Below are positions 1-34,800 of a stretch of 64,000 bases of DNA, in pieces. This DNA comes from Trissonchulus latispiculum (Eukaryota; Nematoda; Enoplea; Enoplida; Ironidae), in assembly GCA_030248195.1 (NCBI GenBank), contig JASAND010028051.1, forward strand, positions 1 to 64,000, read 5' to 3'. The stretch's first letter is position 1; every line of letters starts with the position of its first letter. The position numbers and the translations under genes were made by a program. The notes under the pieces are model-generated. The model saw only the letters and a program-made list of their open reading frames with translations. It searched no databases and was not told the DNA's origin.

Positions 1-554
1 AGTGTGTTTCGTTATGGCTACTGTTGGTTTTGTCACTGTGACTTCGGATAATATTCCTGATATGGGTGAGATTATCATGGAAATTACATTGGCTATCCTT
101 TTTCCCTGTGGAAATGTTGCCCAGAGAACCTTTCATCCACGAGCCCCGGTCCCTTTTAATTTCTTGACTCCTCAACAGCAAGCCCATTTCTATCTGGCGA
201 AAGCAAATAATGGGCTCCCGTGGAAATTTCTCTCTTCCATGAAGGCGAAATCGGCGACTATGGACCAAATCTCTGCTTATGATTCGCCAATATTCGGTTG
301 AAGTTGTGTTTACAAAAGGGGACCGGGAATCGTTACAGCAGACCTTCCTGCGGAACTACCTGAACATTGGCCTTTATGACGCCGGTGAGCATTTGCGATT
401 TCCATCCTTTGCCGAATTGGGAGACGTGGAAGGCTTGCCGTGCTGCTCACTCCACAAAGACATTACATCGAGATGTAAACGTTCTTGCTCCCTTCACCGA
501 GCTGCACAGCTGGTAAAGAGATTTTCAAGCTCTGCGGCTAATTCTGCTCTTTGA
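1..554 (+). pseudogene. Possible decayed coding fragment, unknown family
   Basis: Two plus-strand frames overlap here: one from the window edge to 301, and one from 279 to 554. Together they read like a single protein with a frame change near 280-300. The first frame has a run reading FNFLTPQQQAHFYLAKA, and the second has RESLQQTFLRNYLNIGLYD. Both have protein-like composition and end in normal stops. I do not recognise a family and see no clear splice sites. It could be the 3' end of a gene or transposon that begins left of the window. Confidence 0.25.
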
Positions 555-1117
555 CTCTTCAACGGATTCCGTATGTACAGTATTGCTAACAATTGAACTA
601 TATAGCTACGTTGTTTTACTCCAATACAGAATTGTTGGTTGTATAGTTGTGGACTTTGCACAATCATTTTACTGCAATAATTAAACCATCCATCTGTGTT
701 CTCTGTTTTAAGTTGTAAGGCATAGAAACAAGAACAGTAGACTCAGAAATCACCGTTTGAAATCATTGAGCAGGTGTTTTCTCAGCAGGAATCCCGACAG
801 ATTTTGTAACGGTCATCAACACTGTATTAGTTTACACTGCTGTAGTGACAAGTTAGATTTTGCGTTAAGTGTATTTTTGAAGTGAGCTGCAACGATGACA
901 ATCGAAGCATCCTATATTTGTCAAATTTTTATCGATACAGCACTGTTGTTCAAGCTAAAACTATGGCGTAGATAAATCTTATCTTCATAGATAACCATAT
1001 TGCAAAGGAATAGATAGAATCTTAATATTTTACACTAAGAGATGTTTGTACATTAGGAAAAGAGCAATTTCATTTTGAGTAAAGCAAATTGGCCGCACAA
1101 ATTAGGTACAGGTTGGA
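555..1117. other. No feature seen
   Basis: AT-rich unique-looking sequence with no open frame, repeat or splice-framed exon that I can support. Confidence 0.4.
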
Positions 1118-1540
1118 GCTTAGGTAATACAAGAAAGCTAAGCTCATATTTGAATTCTACATCCCTGAAAACCCTATATACAAACTTTTCCCGTCGAAAA
1201 GGGACAACTTTTGATTTTAAGCTAGGGTCAGCCATGGCTCCGGTCATGGGTCACTGGCAGCGTGGAGCTTAGGTTGTAGAGGAGAACTAAGCTCAAATTT
1301 AAATTCTACATGCCCAAAAACCCTATAGATAAGCTTTTCCCGTTAAATATGGCGAATTTTCAAATTTAAACTAGGGTCAGCCATGGTTCCGGTCTAGGGT
1401 CACGTATAGGACGGAGCCTAAGAAATGGAGGAAAACTGAGTTTATTTTCGAATTCTATATGGTTGAAAACCCCCTAGATTAAGTTATCCCAGCGAAAATT
1501 GACAACTTCTAACTCAAAGTCAAATTGACCATGGTTCCGG
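1118..1540. repeat. Tandem repeat, 149 bp unit, about 2.8 copies
   Basis: The motif GCTTAGG or GCCTAAG starts at 1118, 1267 and 1416, giving a constant 149 bp period. Each unit also carries an AATTCTA-type block, AAAACCCTA, TTTTCCCG and a CCATGG(C/T)TCCGG block. Units are diverged by point changes, with one or two small indels. The third unit runs directly into the proline-codon-like minisatellite that follows. Confidence 0.8.
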
Positions 1541-1544
1541 ACAA

Positions 1545-1845
1545 GTGCCTCCCGGCCTCCGGGCCTCTTTACACCACCACCTCCCCCAGAGCCTCCCGGC
1601 ATCTTTACACCACCACCTCCCCCAGAGCCTCCCGGCCTCTCACACCTCCCCCAGAGCCTCCCGGCCTCAGGGCCTCCGGGCCTCCCGGCCTCCTCCTCCA
1701 GAGCCTCCCGGCCTCCCGGCCTCCTCCTCCTCCCCCAGCGCCACATGCACCACATTCACCACATTCACCACATCCTCCTCCTCCTCCCCCAGTTCCACAT
1801 TCACCACATTCACCACATCCTCCTCCTCCTCTTCCCCCAAACGAT
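1545..1845. repeat. C-rich minisatellite (CCTCCCGGCCTC and CACATTCAC units)
   Basis: Short units of CCTCCCGGCCTC alternate with CCACCACCTCCCCCAGAG, followed by CACCACATTCAC and CCTCCTCCTCC runs. Several frames stay open only because the unit is C-rich and stop-poor. These are not genes. Confidence 0.85.
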
Positions 1846-1885
1846 ACGTCTGGTGCGGACCTATTACTACTTATACAGTGTTAAC

Positions 1886-2165
1886 AACAGAGTACAGGCC
1901 GTGTGTTATTCTATACAGCCTGTCTTCAGCCTGACAACCTGAACTTCAGAACGGGACAGGCGTGCTAAAAATACATGTTCTGTCCTGAGCCTGACAATTA
2001 AAGGAGACCACTGAAAATCAGAGTACAGGGCTTGTCTTAATGTACACAGCCTGTCTGCATCCACTTGAGAACGGGACAGACGTGTTAAAAACAGAGTACA
2101 GGCCGTGTGTTAATGTATACAGCCTGTCTTCAGCCTGACAACCTGAACTTCAGAACGGGACAAAT
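1886..2165. repeat. Diverged direct repeat, about 204 bp period with a sub-unit
   Basis: AACAGAGTACAGGCCGTGTG begins near 1886 and again near 2090. A shorter related unit (CAGAGTACAGGGCTTGTC) starts near 2021. Each unit carries TACAGCCTGTC and GAACGGGACA blocks. Confidence 0.7.
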
Positions 2166-2927
2166 ACATGTCCTAGTAGGCTAGTAGGTATTGATCAAAT
2201 GTGCAATTAGACCGTGTATCGATCAGTATAAATAAGCCAAGATAGCCTGTAAGATCTGGCAGTTATTTTGAAAATCTGATTTCCTCGAAAATGACCAGAC
2301 TTTGTCACTAAAAGTCATTTTTGGCTTTATACTGACTTAACTACTGCAGATAGCTCAAAGGTTGTAAAAGCAAACATGTTCATTTTCGTGTCCTCTTTCC
2401 AGCCATAACAACCCAATCCGGTCCCATGTCAACCTTCTGGGAGCCTAGACCCAAAAACCAAAACTTTCTTATCTTTTGGCCTAAAAATACGGGACTGGTC
2501 CCAGTATGTTAAAGAGCACCAAAATAATACATTTTGAACGCTTCATCTATGTATTTTCACAAAGAATTGGAGCCTGTAGGGTCAAATTTGTAATTGTCAC
2601 AACAAATATTCGGAGTCACATCCGTAGACAAACTTAGAAATTGACGGAGCTGACACTACTCCCAACCGCAGAACCTCCAACCTATCCTTTCCGCCAAACT
2701 GCTAAGAATTTATCATTTGTTCAAAATGCCTTAGGTTGTTGCCTTACTTGTAAGATATTGCCGGAACCTAACTGCATAATCTTTATATCGTTAAACAGCT
2801 ATAGTCCTACTCAACATAATCATATAAAAATTCCTGTTGTGCGACTTTCCTAACTCGAGTAATTGTATTTAATTTGGCAATAACACCCGCTTTTGAAAAA
2901 TGTCAGCGTCGTATAATACAATATTAT
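2166..2927. other. No feature seen
   Basis: An open plus frame at 2641-2853 has no recognisable domain and no codon or splice support. Otherwise nothing. Confidence 0.35.
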
Positions 2928-3055
2928 GAACGAAAGAAAGAAGGGTGTCACTACAGCACCTCCAACCCGAAACATTCGGGCCCGGGCCTGAGGTGGGATC
3001 GTACCCACAACCTTTGGCTAACAAGGAAACGCTCTACCGATTGAGTCACGCAGGC
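2928..3055 (-). mobile_element. tRNA-derived SINE
   Basis: Read on the minus strand, 3055 to 2986 is a 70 nt tRNA-like head. The ends GCCTGCG and CTCAGGC pair at six of seven positions. An A-box-like TGACTCAATCGGTAG is followed by a B-box-like GGTACGATCCC. The anticodon arm is degenerate, so this is not a working tRNA. After the head comes a GC-rich link and a tail of TTCTTTCTTTCGTTC, typical of tRNA SINEs. Target duplications were not found. Confidence 0.7.
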
Positions 3056-4771
3056 ACAACCAGCCAAGCTTAAGTTTTAATGCGTTCCCAAACTGTAGTG
3101 AATAGGCAAATTGAATCCTATGTTTACACTTTTAGAAGCCCCCTCCTCCGAGATTTCGACCTTAATGTTTCGAGCATATACATTGGGAAGCGCTGAGTGT
3201 ATTACTCGTCCTATTATAATCTCTTGGTATCGCAGACCGTAATTGTGGGATTGTCATCATCCCCTGTAAATGTTTTTGCTAACTAAAAATTCAAGGTAGG
3301 GAAAGTTGCAACCGTACTTTGATAATTAAAATTGAAGGATAATTTTATGAAAAACGAAACTACATGGGCGAGCTGTAAGCCACCATACAAGGTCCTGGCA
3401 CATTTACTGCCAATAAAAAGATCCTTCAAAAGTAAGCCAAGTGATTTACAGAATACAGTAGAAGGTTGAAGTGAAAAGTGAAATAAAATTATAGTAGCAG
3501 ATTGTCTATTGCAGGATAATTCGATACTGGGAATTAACCTCAGACTCATACGTAAAGTTGACAACATTTTGTTCGATACTGCGATTCAAATTTAGGTACT
3601 GAAAAGAGAGAGTAATTCGAAAAATGAACGAAAAAAGCACCCGATATAGATTTTGTGACTTGTATATAATTTTCAGATTTCTAGAAAACATATTTTGCAA
3701 ATTTTCAGCGAAACCTCGCTTAAATTTAGTTCGGTGGTCATGACCAATTTTTAGCAACTTTTTGGAAACTCTTTTCGAAATTTATTCTCTCCGGAATCTT
3801 AGCTGAAATTTGGAAAATCCTTTGCTTAACCCCACCTTCCTGGCGTTATGGCCTTTCCCTAGTATTGTATTTTCAGACACATGTACCGAACTGTCAACAT
3901 CTGACGTTTCCTCTATTCCCCTTTTCACCCCTGCTAAAGTGGGCAGGCATCTTCTTCAAACATTATTTGAACATTTTAATCTTATCTCCGCTGATTTACG
4001 GATTCTACATGTCTTTTTATTCCTGCTGGAGCAGGAATGTATTAAACAACGAGGCCCCATCTTCAACACGAGGCTAGTGTAGGCCTCCTTTTTGGGGAAG
4101 TTAATTTATGCAAATTAGGTTTGCAGCTATTTAAGCGACGGAATCTAGAGTCTTCTCGCAGTTGTCTGCAACTGTCAGGAATCAAACGATTGTATATGTT
4201 TGGGCGCATTAGTGCAGCTTGGAAGCTCACTTTGGCGCATTAGGGACAAAAAGTCATAGAACTTCAATTCAACTTACTATAAACTAAAGTCAAAAGCTAT
4301 TTACTTGGACAGTGCAACAGAAATAGAAGCATATCCCGTCTCCTTACGCTTGTATTAGCACATTTATACAAAAATATTCTTATCGTTTTCATGTCGGGAA
4401 AAAGACGAGATTTCCTAGTTTTCAGAGTGGCATTAAATATACTTAAAATGAGAAATTAATTTGTTCTCATCTGCCGCTAAAGGTTAAACAGCTGGTGGTC
4501 TACTGAACATTTAGTTAGGTAACAAGTACCACAATAGCTTAGTAGGTGCTGTTTAAGTATCAGCAAGCGAATTCTGAATAACTAACAATTTGAATAATCT
4601 CACTCGTTGCTTGTGATTACATAAGATAGGATAACATTTCCTACATTTCCTGCTGAATTCGTACAGGTCTACGAAGGAATATTGCCCCTTTTGGGGCCAA
4701 CTTGTTTAATTGGAAAGCATTGTTTTAATTCAGAAATAAGTGTACATATATAGTCCTGCGTTTTTATACGA
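3056..4771. other. No supported feature; downstream of the channel gene
   Basis: AT-rich. It lies 3' of the last DEG/ENaC exon, so part of it may be 3' UTR. A minus-strand AATAAA lies at 4016-4021, but I cannot tie it to the gene. Short open frames at 3283-3757 and 3810-4082 have no recognisable domain. Confidence 0.3.
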
Positions 4772-26548
<21,777 letters not shown>

Positions 26549-26625
26549 CTGAACATATGAACAAGTAAAAAACAAAGTAATGTCAAAGCAGAAAAGTAAG
26601 TAACGCAAAAGTATCTGTCTTGCAC

Positions 26626-26653
26626 AAAACACAAGAGATGCCAGAATAGCCAT
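26626..26653 (-). CDS. Possible first coding exon of the channel gene
   Basis: An ATG at 26653, with an in-frame TGA shortly upstream, opens MAILASLVF. A donor GTGCAAG leaves one base, which is the phase the next exon needs. A GTTACT donor 21 bp further on would also fit and would add ARQILL-type residues. A membrane segment is expected here (TM1), but the visible piece is short, so the N-terminus remains unresolved. Confidence 0.25.
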
Positions 26654-26699
26654 CGTAACATATCAAAGTCAGTTCCAACAACAGTTAATGGTAAAATTA

Positions 26700-28461
26700 A
26701 AAACATTCCATTCCACATAGTTCATTAGTACTTTAAAATGCAGTGTTCCACACTAGTGGAGATAAACATTCCAGTGCTTTTGTCCAATGTTACACCTATG
26801 GCAACTCAGTTTCGTCTCCGTAAGCGGCTATCATTTTGCGCCCAAACACAGCATCGTTTTCCCTAGATTAGACAGGACATGTCATTAGTTCACGTAAAGC
26901 ATATGCATAAGATTGTGACAAGCATTTTGTTATTTGTACACGGTGTATGTTCAGTGGCTAATCACTCCCTCGAATGCGTATCCAGTGACTCCCGAAACCC
27001 GTTGAATGCTTGCTTGTTTCCGTATCCCTGCGTAGTAATGAATAAATACACACTCTGTGTCAGCATACAAGCATGGCAAGCGAAGCATTACTTGTGACGA
27101 ATTAGTCTTGGGTGGCTAGGACGATCACTGAGTGAATGGACAGATTGAAGGTTTAACCCCTAATGTCGTTCCAACTTTTCCTAAAGACACTAATAATCAG
27201 CATTTTTGATAGCACCTGTTCACCAAAACTAAAGCATGCGCAGCTTTCAGCGACAGTGTAGATATCCTTAAAATGTTTGGCATGCCTGAGGGTAAGCTGT
27301 TCTTCAAAATGCTGGTAGGTTTCTGCACTTGGGGCCCATTCTTATATATTATTATGACCACTGAATGTTTCTTTTCATTGCTGATTTGTGCAGCATGAGT
27401 TTGTAACATAGGTTTTCAGAACAGTATAAGGCTCAGGAATTGTTAGGAGTCCACAATGCACCTTAAGGGAGGCTACTAAAACCACCTTGCCCCTGTGAAG
27501 TTTGACTATATGAATCTTAGTAAAAATGCTGTCGACTGACTTTTAACTACTACGATAAGACTAAACTACAGGTGAACACCGGTGGTGTGTGATGCTGGAG
27601 AAATGGAGGATCTTAACCGACTCAAAGTCAATTTCACGGTTACAACGATTTATTATAATTTCAACAAAACTTGATGACAAATTAATACGAAATATAAACT
27701 TGAGAAAACCACATAAACTTTGACAAAACCAGAGCAAATATTAAAATTCCGGCAACTGCCGACAGAGCGCAAAGAATTACCCAACCCCCAAAAACTCTAC
27801 CCAACCTGCTCATTCACAAATCCCACTACAACTGAACTTGAACTACCCAAAATGGCGACTATCAGCTATTAGCTAACTTCACACCCCGACCATATCTGAT
27901 TCGGTTAGTTTTTGCTCAGATATTAATCAGATCAAAAAATAGGTTGCGGCCAAAATATTTGTTCTGTGCTAAAACTACACGAGGGCACTTTGGCATCTAC
28001 TGGCCCAGCAAACGTCTTAGCATCAGGGCAACTCATCAGAGAATCCGGAATGGAAATGACATGGAGAATTAGATGCGACTGCTCGGTAGCATAATTTCAA
28101 GACTATGGAAATTTCAGTGTTAATTCAGCACAGCTGTACTAATGAAAATTTGGAACCCATTTGCGCCATTGACGAGACAGTGCCAGGGACACCTGTGAGG
28201 GTCTCGATTTGATGGTATCCGCGTCCCCTTTTTTTCAAAATAAAGTGGCTGCAAGCCCACTACGGTGGCCTAATCATCATGCCAAATGCCAACCTTGAAA
28301 CTAAAGCCTACTTGGCACAGAAATTTTAATTAATTGATTGTGGTGGTAGTTGTAAAAAATGGAGACACTGTACATTAAATGTGTCCACAAGAAATGACTG
28401 GAGAGCGGCTTAGATAGATTAGATTTTTAATTTTTTTTAGATTCTTAGATTTTTTACTTCA
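26700..28461. other. Intergenic, no feature seen
   Basis: Between the start of gene 1 and the hAT element. It may hold the promoter of gene 1, but no motif can be supported. Open frames at 26879-27097 and 27197-27409 look like chance frames. Confidence 0.3.
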
Positions 28462-29277
28462 CCCATATCCAGAGTTAGAAGTGGGTCGCGGGTACCCGCC
28501 GTCAGATTTGTCTAAAGTGGGTACCCGTGTTTCAAGCGCGGATCACAACAGCCAAAAGTAAAAAATATCAGTAGGTATTTGTTAATGCAGTCCTGGAATA
28601 GTGTTTTTGCCGAAATTAAATTTGGGATTGATGTTAACTGCTATGTTTGTTTGTAATGGTGTGAGTCATTTCACATTATATTTGTGTACTTCCATGTTTT
28701 GTCGTTTGTCCTGAATAAATGCAAACTGAATATAAAAGCTGCAATGATGTGCACAAAACTGGTGCTAGCATTTAACACATTCCCAAATCAAAATCAGTAG
28801 GCATTTTCTTTAGGTTGTTTGTAGGGAGAGCGACGGCCTCAACAGGATTCAAAAAAGTGCTTGACTGAAAACTTATTCGACTAGTTTGGCAAGTTTAAAT
28901 TGATACCAAAGCTGAAACATCCAAATGCCAAGATTAACCATAGTTGTTTGCTTGAAGCTATGTATCGGTTTTTAAAGTTTAATACCAAATTCCATACTTT
29001 GTCAAATAAAACTCACTAAGCAAAGCTTTTTAATAGATCGTTTCTGTAAAGCTTTTTAATAGATTCTTAAAGGTCAATTTCTAAAAATAAATTGCAATAT
29101 TAACAAATAATTTACATTAAATAAATTTAAGCAAGGTAACTTTAGTTTATTTCAATGTAGAAGTGATTAGTCCGTTATAATCCAGTCTCTTCACTGTAGT
29201 TCCTTTAAGTATTGAATGATATAATGCAAAGATTCAAAGATTCCTGTTGAATTTGCATGAACTGGCATTGCATTATC

Positions 29278-29830
29278 TGGGTTCTGGGGGTGCTTAATTT
29301 TTTGTAGAGATTTATCTATAACTACGTGTAGTTTCATTTTTGATTCTATTTGAGTTCCTGGGGTTTCTTGGGGGTTCTTAAATTTTTTCTGGAGATTTGA
29401 TTCTCTACTATCTAGTTTTCAGTGTTTGCTGGAAGTTCTAAGGTTTCGGGAGTATGGGGATTCTGAAAAGTGTGTGCGTTGTCTGGACTTTACATCTATT
29501 ACAAACATGTTCATCGTCAGTATTTCATTAATACCAATTTTGTGGCATTTCATGTTGTTCACTTCGATCTAAATTCTTCTAAATTCACAAACATTCTTCA
29601 GTCTAAATTCTAAATTCAGAAGGACCCTCCCCCAGTGCCAGTACACATGGTTATATGCCACAAATTTGGTGACAATACAAATATACACATTATCAACGTA
29701 TCTTGAAGTAAAGTGTCAGATAGAAAAGATCCGCAACGTAACCAATAAGCCGTAGTCACCGAGTGCTAGATACAAAAGCATAAAAATTGAGAACCTCATT
29801 TTTTTCTTATGGGTTTTTTGGGGTTCTACT
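29278..29830. repeat. Dispersed repeat R1, copy 2 (inverted)
   Basis: Reverse complement of 21295-21990, without the 144 bp duplication. It lies inside the hAT element, so either R1 inserted there or R1 derives from a related hAT. Confidence 0.7.
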
Positions 29831-30118
29831 TTTACTTTGACATGGTCCCATCGCATGAACTTAGAATGATTGTGATTTCTTTGGAAAACAGTTCAAGTCG
29901 TTCCCGCATTTAAACAATCATTCTAATAGGCCTACACGCTATAGTAGAGAAAGCAAAACACTTCCACAAGCAAAATGACAAGCTCAACGAGGGTCGTTCG
30001 CATAGTCAGCATAGTCAAGCGGGATTTAAAGAAATCAGTATTTCAAGTGTTTTTATATTAACCTGCTGCCTCAGTTTAATTTTTATTTAGATTTAATTTT
30101 CGCCAATTACGTGTTGTG

Positions 30119-30238
30119 ATGTCCGAGCCGGGCGCATCCGCGCCCGTTGTTGCATTGTCTGAATCCGACGACTCAAATGGTGAAGAGCTGGAACCAGATT
30201 CAAGGGCTGGTCTGGTCAGCGTCAACCAAAGACAGTAA
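30119..30238 (+). pseudogene. Possible N-terminal piece of the hAT transposase
   Basis: An ATG at 30119 reads MSEPGASAPVVALSESDDSN and stops after 39 codons. An acidic N-terminus is common in hAT transposases ahead of the BED finger, but no BED finger is present. It could be the 5' exon left after an internal deletion. Confidence 0.4.
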
Positions 30239-30510
30239 AGAACAACGTACAACAAGAACAAACAGTTACTTTGTTACAAACAGTTTGTGTTAAGTAGTAC
30301 TGTTCACAGGCCCATTTTTTGGGTCGTAGTCGGATAGTGTTAAGGCTAAGCAAGCAATTCTGTATAAAAAAATTGATCGAGAAAAAGTGGGGAAACTTTT
30401 TGCAAGTTTATATAGAAATTTGTATTCTTTTCATGGTTTTCCTTTTCCATCTATGATTATAGCTTTCTAGAAACTCAAAAAATTTTGAAACTATTTATTT
30501 ATTTTCACAG

Positions 30511-30771
30511 GAATATCTAAGATATTTAGGTTCTGATTTCGAAGAAATAGATACTAATCCTTTGATTTTTTGGATGCAACAGCGATCATCATTCCCGATT
30601 TTAGCAAAAGTGTCACGTCAAATTTTTGCTGCTTCTGCTTCGTCTGCGCCTTCAGAAAGAGACTTTTCTACCCTAACAGCTACTGTTACTGAGAAGCGAT
30701 CCAGGCTTGGATCCGACTCGATTGAAGCTATTGAATTGGTACGATCTGCTTGTAAGCCATTGCGTTTCTAG
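30511..30771 (+). pseudogene. hAT transposase C-terminal dimerisation domain
   Basis: The acceptor ATTTTCACAG opens 86 codons and ends in TAG. Diagnostic runs are FPILAKVSRQIFAASASSAP, SERDFSTLTATVTEKRS, then RLGSDSIEAIELVRS. These match the hAT family C-terminal dimerisation domain, in which S-x-x-S-E-R-x-F-S precedes K-R-S-R-L. A polyadenylation-like AATAAA follows near 30898. The frame is intact, but the rest of the enzyme is missing. Confidence 0.93.
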
Positions 30772-31786
30772 CGAATGAGGGATTGAATCGAATGTTTTAG
30801 CCTTTGTGCCTATATCTTAATGAAAAGATTTGTTCTTTGTTACGTTTTACTTGTGCTTTGCTGTTTTTGCGGAACTACATGTAAATTTGTTGTTGTAATA
30901 AAAATATCTTGTAAGGTGGTTTTTTGTTACCAGAAGTGTGTTGTTTGAATATTTTGTAATGGAAGTACTTTGTCTTACTGGCAATGAAAGTGCGTGATTT
31001 TGCAATGAAAGGACTTTGTCGAATTACGCATCATAAAATGTAGAGTAATGTAATGAATGTAAATAAAAATGTGATTTCTTTTTTGCTTAGTGTTTTAATG
31101 AGCCAATTTGTGTATCAAAGGTCATCCTAGATCTTAGTTTGCAAAAAGAAGAAGTGGGTGGCTGGTCGCGGGTACCCGCGGGTCGCAAAATATCGACCCA
31201 CTTCCAACTCTGCCCATATCTGTGGAAAAAAGTAGCCCTGTAAAGCGATTTTGTGTTATTCAGCTAAATGTAACTTCTTGGATATTTTTGATGGAATGTG
31301 GAAAAAACAATGTGGCATGTTGTCATTAATTAATAAGAACGATTTGCCTTAATAGCTCCCTGTTGTTTATATTGCAGCCTTGCCGTACCAGTAAAGGTTG
31401 TAGATTCCAGAGGATGTTAATGCTATATTTTCCCTAACTATTCGTTCCGCGTCTTACCCCAATCCTATTACAAACTTTCTGTCAACTAATCCTTGCTTTG
31501 TAGTTATCCTTGTAGCTGTGTGAAGCTCTCTACTGACACTGTTACATAGAAATTGAGCACAAACGTTTTCATACAAAATAGAAGAAAGAAAATCAATAAA
31601 TGCTAAACGGACATACCCAAATATTTGGGAGAGAGTCAGTCAGAAGTCTAGTTCCTATACTCCATGCAAGGACTATTGCTTGATCCTCATCAAAGAAAAA
31701 CTAGGTCAAAGTTCAATTTTCAAATAGTGTTTTAATTCTAAATCTTCTGCGAATGAAAAACTATTAAACAAAACCATTAATTTGAT

Positions 31787-31889
31787 TTATTTGGGTTTTG
31801 TGGAACAGGTGGTGGTTTCCACGATATGGCCCATTAGACCGAAAGGCGTATTCGACCATACAGATGCTCGAGAACCATCCGACCATGAC
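31787..31889 (-). CDS. CTLD exon: WSDGS, with stop
   Basis: The acceptor GGAATATAG leaves one base that completes the Arg codon of the previous exon. It reads SWSDGSRASVWSNTPFGLM, then HIVETTTCSTKPK and TAA. W-x-D-G-S followed by a Trp is the C-type lectin core. The closing cysteines are missing. Confidence 0.7.
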
Positions 31890-34800
31890 CTATATTCCAC
31901 TGCCTGAACCAGCAGATCCCATGACGTCCACAACATAGGTTACATGGGGTAGTATGGCGGGTCAGGGGCAAGGGGTAAGAAAAAATTATAAACAAAAATG
32001 GCCAGAAAATTTAAATAGCTTTTCGCGCCAAAAAGTCAACAATATTTCCGGCTAAGCGGAATTCTTTATCAAAATTTCTTAATTTTTCAAGAAAATGTGT
32101 CAGAATTCGCAAATGTTTCTAAAAATTCATAATTTTGTGAAAAATTAATTAAAACTTGCGAATATTTGTTCTATTAAAGTTAATTTATGTTCGTGGTACA
32201 AAGTACATTTTGAGAACTCTAATTACCCTTTCTGTTGAAAGTCAAAGATTAATTAAATTTTTAACAGGAGCCTAAGCCGACAAATCAAGGCTAGAAGTTG
32301 GTCAATTCCGGTTCAAAATAAACTCATATGTACACAGTCGCCACTTTTATGGGCCTCCTAGCGTTCTAAAGCTCGAAGCAGTCACAAACTAGATGCACGA
32401 GGGCCTGTGTTTTCCAGCTTTAACACGTAAAGATGCGGCGATTGAGCGTACAAAACAAGTTTTGGGTACGCATTTGTGAAGGAGTCACTAGGTAAACGTC
32501 GCTTGTGGGAGGTGGTCAGCCGTTAGCGAACAGAGCATGTACCTGACGCAGATAACACAGAGCCTGTCAGATGAAACACTCTCATATAGTATGTACTCTT
32601 GGTCTTGATGATAAATAATTTATTGACGGCCCCTATCAACCAACTTCTAACCATGACATACCGTAGAAGACAGTTTTGAGAACCAACTTTGATCCAAGAG
32701 AAAGTGGTCGAAATGACGAAAATTCCCTCCCTTAGATATTGGCTAAACAAATTTGCATTCTACGAAATCTCGAATTTCTAACTTACATATAATTCTGAAG
32801 TTATTAAAATTTTCAAAACATTTCCACACTGGAATGCATAACGGCAATTTCTTTATAAATTTCCCAAACGCATTTGCTCTGTAAAGTTAAATGCGTCGAT
32901 GCAAGGCAAATTTCATTATGTGTGCAATGAGTCCCAAAATATAATAACAGTAATAACAACTAAAAATCTTAAACTCACAGAATGTTTGTCAAGAAATCTG
33001 CCCACTGCTGAGGATCGGTAAAAACTGGTAAATGGGAGGATGGGTGTAGGCTACTACAAGCTGATTCCATAGCAGCCGTCATGTTGCAACTATAGCAGGA
33101 ATAGAATATAAACATGAATGAAGCAGCATAATGTACCCAAAGAAATATCATGTGAAGCTAGGGGGGGCTGAAATGCATTTTAAACGGTTTGTGCAATAAG
33201 TTTGTTATTTCTGTGGTCACGAGAACGAGGCGAGTTGTCTGGTAACAAAATATTTCAATTTTGAAGATATTGGTCGATGACCTCTTTTGCCACCAACTGT
33301 CCATAAGCTAGTACGGTGTTTTGTCAAGTGCTACAGGCTAGGCTTAGCCGGCACACGCCTACGCTAAACCGACATGCTCCTAACCTCTTGCACACGCTTA
33401 CCCTAACATGACACGCGCCTTAACATATCTAAGCCTAAGCCTCAGCTTTAAAGCCCAAGCCAGTCTGAGGCTTAAAGAAAGATTCGTAATGGTGTCCATA
33501 TTGTTTTTCTGTGAAATCCAGCGTTCTCATTCTTCTGCAAATATGCGCAAAGTGGCATAACTATTGATATCGAATCAAGAGATTATTATGATTCTAAAGC
33601 CATTTAGTAGCCTAACATTTCCTCTTTCCAACAAGATATTCAGTCATTCCCAATGTTCAGAATACTAATTTATATTATTTTATCTGACAGCCTAAGGTAA
33701 ACACAGGAAAACCAATGTTATGAAAATAATAATAACTTGTCATAGAGGCGCCAAAGCTTAATAATTCAAGTATCAGTGGAAATACCAAATGTTCATCGAG
33801 TTAATAGGAAAATAATATAAAATATTCCACACTAGAAAAAAACAGAGCGAAAAATTACCCCCCAGATGTGGGAGGTATAAGGTGGCTCAAACTAAATCAC
33901 TGAAAATGCCTCCATAAAGACGTTATGTGCACTTTAAAATAGTCGAGGTACCATGTGTATTTATTTTTAGAAAAGTTGAGACTAATAAGTTCTATCCGAA
34001 GCTAGAGATCAAGATTAGGGGCGAGTGACGATGGCAACACATTTTAAGAAAAGATGGTAGCCCAGGAATCCCCCAGGTTCACATAACTCTAAAGAAAAAC
34101 TATTCATGGCAAGAATAGATGAAATATTTAGGCCAAAGTTAATGATTTTTCATTTTTAATAAATATATCCTGTGCTGGTAGCACAGAACAGATAGGTGGC
34201 CGTCAAAAGTTGGAGTGGTCTCAAGCTTATGGTATATCTGTAAATTTTCAGACGAGTACTCACAGGTCAACTAATGTGTTTGTGTTTATTTGCTATCATA
34301 ATAAGCACTCAGAAGTGTTGTAATTTCCCTACAAAAGAGTGGAAACATACCTCGTAAATAGGTGATTACTTGGAATCCCGTAGCATGCATTTCTTCCTCT
34401 GATCCAGCCAGTTGGACATTCTTGTTCTAAAAAACTGAAAAAGGCCTTATTTCAGGAAAATACAACAATTTTCAAACTAACAAACTTTAAACAATTTGCT
34501 CAAGAACTATTTACACCAAAACATTTCTCACAAATTTTATTTCAACAAACTGTTAATCGAACTGTTGCTTGCTTGCTTATTATTATTAATTTACTTTCGT
34601 GTTCTACTATGATGGCAATTTCATTAAATATTCTAATTTTTTAAGTAAGCTTGAACCACTATTACTGACTTATTGAATCATTTGAGGAATATTTCCAATT
34701 TGAGGGCAAAATAGTTTTCTTGAATGACTCCATTGCTGATGTCGACACGCGCAATGCTTCTTCCTTTCGTAAGTTTGAAATAGCTTTAAATTGATCAAGA

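Larger units (their letters stand above)
28470..31212 (+). mobile_element. hAT transposon, internally deleted
   Basis: 2,743 bp. Terminal inverted repeats CAGAGTT(A/G)GAAGTGGGTCG are followed by an inner GCGGGTACCCGC palindrome on both sides. A perfect 8 bp target duplication CCCATATC lies at 28462-28469 and 31213-31220. The C-terminal hAT dimerisation exon is kept (30511-30771), while the catalytic core of a normal transposase of 600 or more residues is absent. Another repeat (R1) lies inside its left half. Confidence 0.95.

Noticed and set aside
1474..1942. Overlapping Pro-rich or Gly-rich frames
   Set aside because: C-rich minisatellite; frames are open on both strands only because TA-containing stops are rare.
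2986..3055. Possible tRNA gene (Asn-like anticodon loop)
   Set aside because: The anticodon stem does not pair and a SINE body and TTCTT tail follow; it is a tRNA-derived SINE head.
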